Assembly (NCBI GenBank): GCA_963575745.1 | Contig: CAUYUJ010000648.1 | Location: 1-64,000 of the forward strand | Direction: 5' to 3' | From: Prorocentrum cordatum | Lineage: Eukaryota > Sar > Dinophyceae > Prorocentrales > Prorocentraceae | Length of the DNA: 64,000 bases | In this document: one piece after another, positions 60,891-64,000 of the stretch | Position numbering within the stretch: position 1 is the first letter of the stretch | Layout of the letters: every line of letters begins with the position of its first letter | The notes under the pieces: model-generated | Database searches by the model: none | Told to the model about the DNA's origin: nothing | What the model saw: only the letters and a program-made list of their open reading frames with translations | Position numbers and translations under genes: made by a program

Positions 60891-62418
60891 CGAAACATGC
60901 TTCCATGACGGCAATGAACAGCAACGCGCTGATTGGGTCCCCCTGCTTGACCCCTCGCGCGAAAGAAAATCTCCTGGATTCTGCTCCGGCGCAGACAACA
61001 GCAGATTGGTGTGCGTATAACTTTTGCAACAGTGTGATGTAGGGCACATCGACGTCGAAGTCGTAAAGAACTCTCCGTAGCGCATTGTGTTCGACTGTGT
61101 CGAAAGGCTTTTCGAAATCCACGAGGCACAGCCACGCGCACTGATTCCATTATTGCCATTTTTCCAGAAGTAAAGCTAGAGAGAGCAAGTGGTCCTCCGT
61201 CGAGTACCCCTCCCGGTAGGCGGCTTGATCTGGCGGCTGCTTCGACATTCAGACAGGCTGGACACGGTCGCATACCATCCTGGCAAAGAGCTTATACAAC
61301 ACGGGTATGATTGCGATCGGTCTGTAATTCTGCGGCAGCTCAGGGTCACCCTTTTTGAAGATGACGACCGATCTCGTTTGCCTCCACGCTTCTGGAGGCT
61401 CCCTGTCCGGCCGGAGCACCTCGTTGAACAGCTGCAGGACACGATCGTGCAAGACAGCGCCCCCGTTCTTCAGCATTTCCGCTACAACTCCCGACCCATC
61501 ACTACACTTTCCATTTCTCATTGTCTTTAAAACTTGCTTCAGCTTTTCTCGCGTGAACGGCTGCACGGTAGCTGACGACAACGGGACAGGTTCGCTTTGA
61601 ACTCCTTGGCTGGCGTACAAGTCTTCGTAGAACTGAGCAAGAACATCAGCTATGCTTTCCTTCGTTTCTTGTGTCACTCCGCTTTTGTTAACCATGCTCG
61701 ACATGTGCTGCCGCTTTGAAGCTGACGACATAAGAGTTATCTCTTTGTTACCACGGAAGTCCGCGAGGATGGTATTGATTCTGTCGAAACGTCGTTCCGC
61801 CAGCGATTTGCGGATTAGCTTCTTGATCTTTTTGCTGAGGACTGTGCGATGCGCCTGCTTTGCCTGCGCAGTCATATCCTCTCGCCGCCTGAGCCGCCGG
61901 CGGTCCTCTATCAGCTGTCGTATCTCAAAATCAACTGATGTGGGATGCCTTCGGTTCCGCGCCTTGGGCGTTGCCAGTTTGGCGCACGTCGTCATGTCAG
62001 CCTTTATTCTGTTCGCCAATGCCGTCGGGGAAGTATCTTCTCCCTCCCACGCCGCCATTTTCTCATCGACTGCTGCTTTGTATTTGATGGCGTCGGTATT
62101 TGGCCCCCAATACGGCGCTTTCTTCTTACTCTGGCACGGGCGGCCCCCACCAAACCGCATCCGTAGAGCCACCGCCATGTGGTCAGAACCTGTGTCAATG
62201 TATTTTTCTACACTGCACTCGACGATATGTGTATTCCATTTCCTGCGCAGCAACATGTAATCCAACTGCCGCTTTGTAGGTGAAAATGTCCAAAGGTCGT
62301 TTTGCAGCACGCCGGCAAATGTGTTTGCAAGGACGAGGCCGTGCAAGACGCACCAATTCAGCAGATTCTGTTCGCGATCGCCTCGCGAGCCTACCGGATT
62401 GGGCCCCACCACATCTAG
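60877..62418 (-). pseudogene. LINE endonuclease end, linker and reverse transcriptase fingers/palm
   Basis: Same frame as the endonuclease. RQLDYMLLRR and DTGSDHMAVAL are the last endonuclease blocks (SDH catalytic region). KQVLKTMRNGKCSDGSGVVA and VIFKKGDPELPQNYRPIAII are reverse transcriptase motifs 0 and 1. After the TGA at 61249 come YREGYSTEDHLL, and after the TAA at 61150, CLVDFEKPFDTVEH (motif A, catalytic Asp) and RGVKQGDPISALLF (motif B). Confidence 0.8.
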
Positions 62419-63348
62419 CTAGGTATCTTCACAAAACCTCGGCCCGACCTCTGCGTTGAAGTCGCCTGCCAGGATCACGTTGTTACCATTTTCGACGAGT
62501 TCGTCCGGAGCGTCGTAGACGGCATCAACCTCGTCGCCCGGCCGTTCTACATGCGGCATGTAGACGCCAACAATGTGAACCAACATTCCTGCGATATCCA
62601 TCTTCAGCGAAGCGACTCTGTCGGAGGAGGCAACAAAAGACACGTACGACCAACGCCTGTGTAGAAGCATGCCAACTCCATTGGACCTCCTGGTCCCCCC
62701 GCTTCCCAGCCAGGTATGGCCCCCTTTCGTCGTGAAAGTCTCTCGCCGTTTTGCTCTCCACGTTTCAGAGAAAACGAGAACATCCCAGTCCCGATCTCCC
62801 ACTTCGAACATGATAGCGTCCAGCCTTTCATACAAATTCATACACGAATCGATATTGTATGAAATTAAAACAAATTCGAATGACTCCTCTGGCACTGGAG
62901 TAGACGAGTCGTCCTCCTTCTCAGTGGTACGGTGCGCGCGATTATCTGTCGCGCTCCTCCGACGGGTACTGAACGCACACGGGCTTGCACGGCGTGTTTC
63001 CTGGCCCCGCAGGGCTTCGGCAACAGCGTCCTGGAGCACCGTGGCTGTTACGTTGATGCCACACTCTTTCAACTTATCTTCGATCAAATGGACCTTGCCC
63101 TCCTCCTCCTCCTTCCCTTCCTTCCACTCCCCAATCCGGATGCGATTCATGAAGATCAAGCCCCTCCTGTAATCGACCCTCGCGTTCTCTGCAGTGGCCA
63201 AACCCACCTCGATAAGAATACGTTTACACTTCCCCAAAATCTTTCCGCGCAAGCGGTCTTCAGGGCTCCGGCTCGCCGAAACCCACAACTCCTTCCCCTG
63301 CACCTTGTGCTTTGGCTTCCCGTTGAGGCTCTTGAGGTACTCGTGCAT
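62419..63348 (-). pseudogene. LINE N-terminal region and endonuclease
   Basis: Starts at ATG 63346-63348. Residues 1-110 (KELWVSASRSPEDRLRGKIL) resemble an RNA-binding-like N-terminal region of dinoflagellate LINE polyproteins. From about 160: FVLISYNIDS, DVLVFSETW, GVGMLLHRRW, GVYMPH and NNVILAGDFNAEVG. These are the ordered APE endonuclease blocks, with the GDFN motif intact. A TAG at 62419-62421 ends the frame; translation would otherwise continue in the same frame into 62412. Confidence 0.8.
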
Positions 63349-64000
63349 GTCCTTCGGCGTCTGGAAGCGTCTGGTACTTCGTGCATGTCCTTCGCCAGCC
63401 CTCGGGTGACAGCGTTTGGCTGTTTCAGATTAATTATCCTGCCAAGGCGCCCACTTGGATGCAAAGCTTCTGTCTCTCTGTCTGTCTGTCTGTCTGCCTT
63501 CCTCTGGGACCCGCTTCTTTCATGCCAGCTTCGGGGGCGGCGCGGGCGTCCAGCATGCTCCAGCCGTGCAGTGGCGACGAGCAGCGCCCCAGCGAGCGAG
63601 CGAGCCATTCAGGCACTGCCTGCCAGGCCGGCCAGCCCTCTTGCAGGGCATGGGCCGTGCAACCAGTCTACCGGCCAAGACGTGGCGGAAACGTGTACAG
63701 AACTGGAGATCTGGGAAAACTGCACGCGCTCTCCACTTGATGTTTGCTCTCGACCACGCCAGTACACACACACACTCACACCAAGCCCATCGTCAGCTGC
63801 TGCACACTGCGACAGGCGAGAAGGCAAAACACGTAATTACAGACTGGGAGCCCGTTGTGCTATGCTGCTGGCATACCACACGGAGCAGCAGCTCGACCTC
63901 GCGTGCTCTCATCTTGGGGATGGGGAGTGAGGGTGGGGGGAGGGGAACGAACAAACGAACGACCACCACTGCGAGCAAGCGACCGGGCCTCGCTGAGGCC
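63349..64000. other. Gene-free stretch
   Basis: Unique DNA with a short CTGT run (63478-63500) and a GAACGAACAAACGAACGA run near 63945. No recognisable gene before the window ends. Confidence 0.5.

Larger units (their letters stand above)
60059..63348 (-). mobile_element. Decayed LINE (endonuclease plus reverse transcriptase)
   Basis: One long ancestral ORF on the minus strand: N-terminal region, APE-type endonuclease, reverse transcriptase, C-terminal W.P...RW.DD region. No RNase H and no zinc finger are seen. In-frame stops lie at 62419-62421 (TAG), 61249-61251 (TGA) and 61150-61152 (TAA). Frameshifts lie near 60890 and 60330. The rest of each frame is well preserved, so decay is recent relative to the 21.7 kb element. 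A stretch at the very 5' end (GTGCATGTCCTTCG) is duplicated at 63342 and 63386. Confidence 0.85.

Overview
The window looks like nuclear DNA of a dinoflagellate; the species cannot be told from the sequence. It is very GC-rich and full of microsatellites and homopurine GAG/CTC tracts. It carries decayed LINE retrotransposons of the RNase H-bearing type common in dinoflagellates. Its one clear host gene is cut into many small exons by introns that often start with GA rather than GT and sit between short direct repeats. No rRNA, tRNA, spliced-leader gene, CRISPR array or bacterial operon was seen.

Layout. 1-8.5 kb: microsatellites, degenerate ~20-bp GGCC-rich repeats, a ~540-bp duplication and two long GC hairpins, with no gene. 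8.5-21.5 kb: two adjacent modules of 6.6 and 6.3 kb. Each holds one large intronless minus-strand ORF (779 and 1181 codons), arrays of a ~72-bp repeat and a recurring 17-bp motif. Each is bounded by inverted copies of a CCTTAGTGG / CCACTAAGG minisatellite. The second ORF has a possible RNase H-like transposase core. This pair is the best candidate for an undescribed mobile system. 21.7-27.7 kb: a decayed full-length LINE (zinc finger/coiled-coil ORF1, endonuclease, reverse transcriptase, RNase H). 27.8-36.4 kb: GC-rich repeats and foldbacks, no gene recognised.

36.46-47.24 kb (minus strand): a flavin-dependent monooxygenase gene that I could assemble by eye into 14 exons (1800 nt, 599 codons plus stop, frame kept throughout). 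It has an N-terminal NTF2-like domain, an FAD site, an NADPH site and the usual FMO C-terminus. All 13 introns lie between direct repeats of 3-8 bp. Introns 4, 5, 7 and 11 are themselves terminal-inverted-repeat elements, and relatives of introns 4 and 11 occur inside other introns of the same gene. This is the signature of introner elements, i.e. introns made by transposon insertion.

47.7-60 kb: palindromes, foldback elements, MITE-like repeats, and the 3' part of a third LINE (RNase H domain) that ends against a TA microsatellite. 60.06-63.35 kb: a fourth-region element, a LINE of another type (endonuclease plus reverse transcriptase, no RNase H seen) with three in-frame stops and two frameshifts. 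Apart from the monooxygenase and the two intronless ORFs, nothing in the window looks like an intact protein gene.
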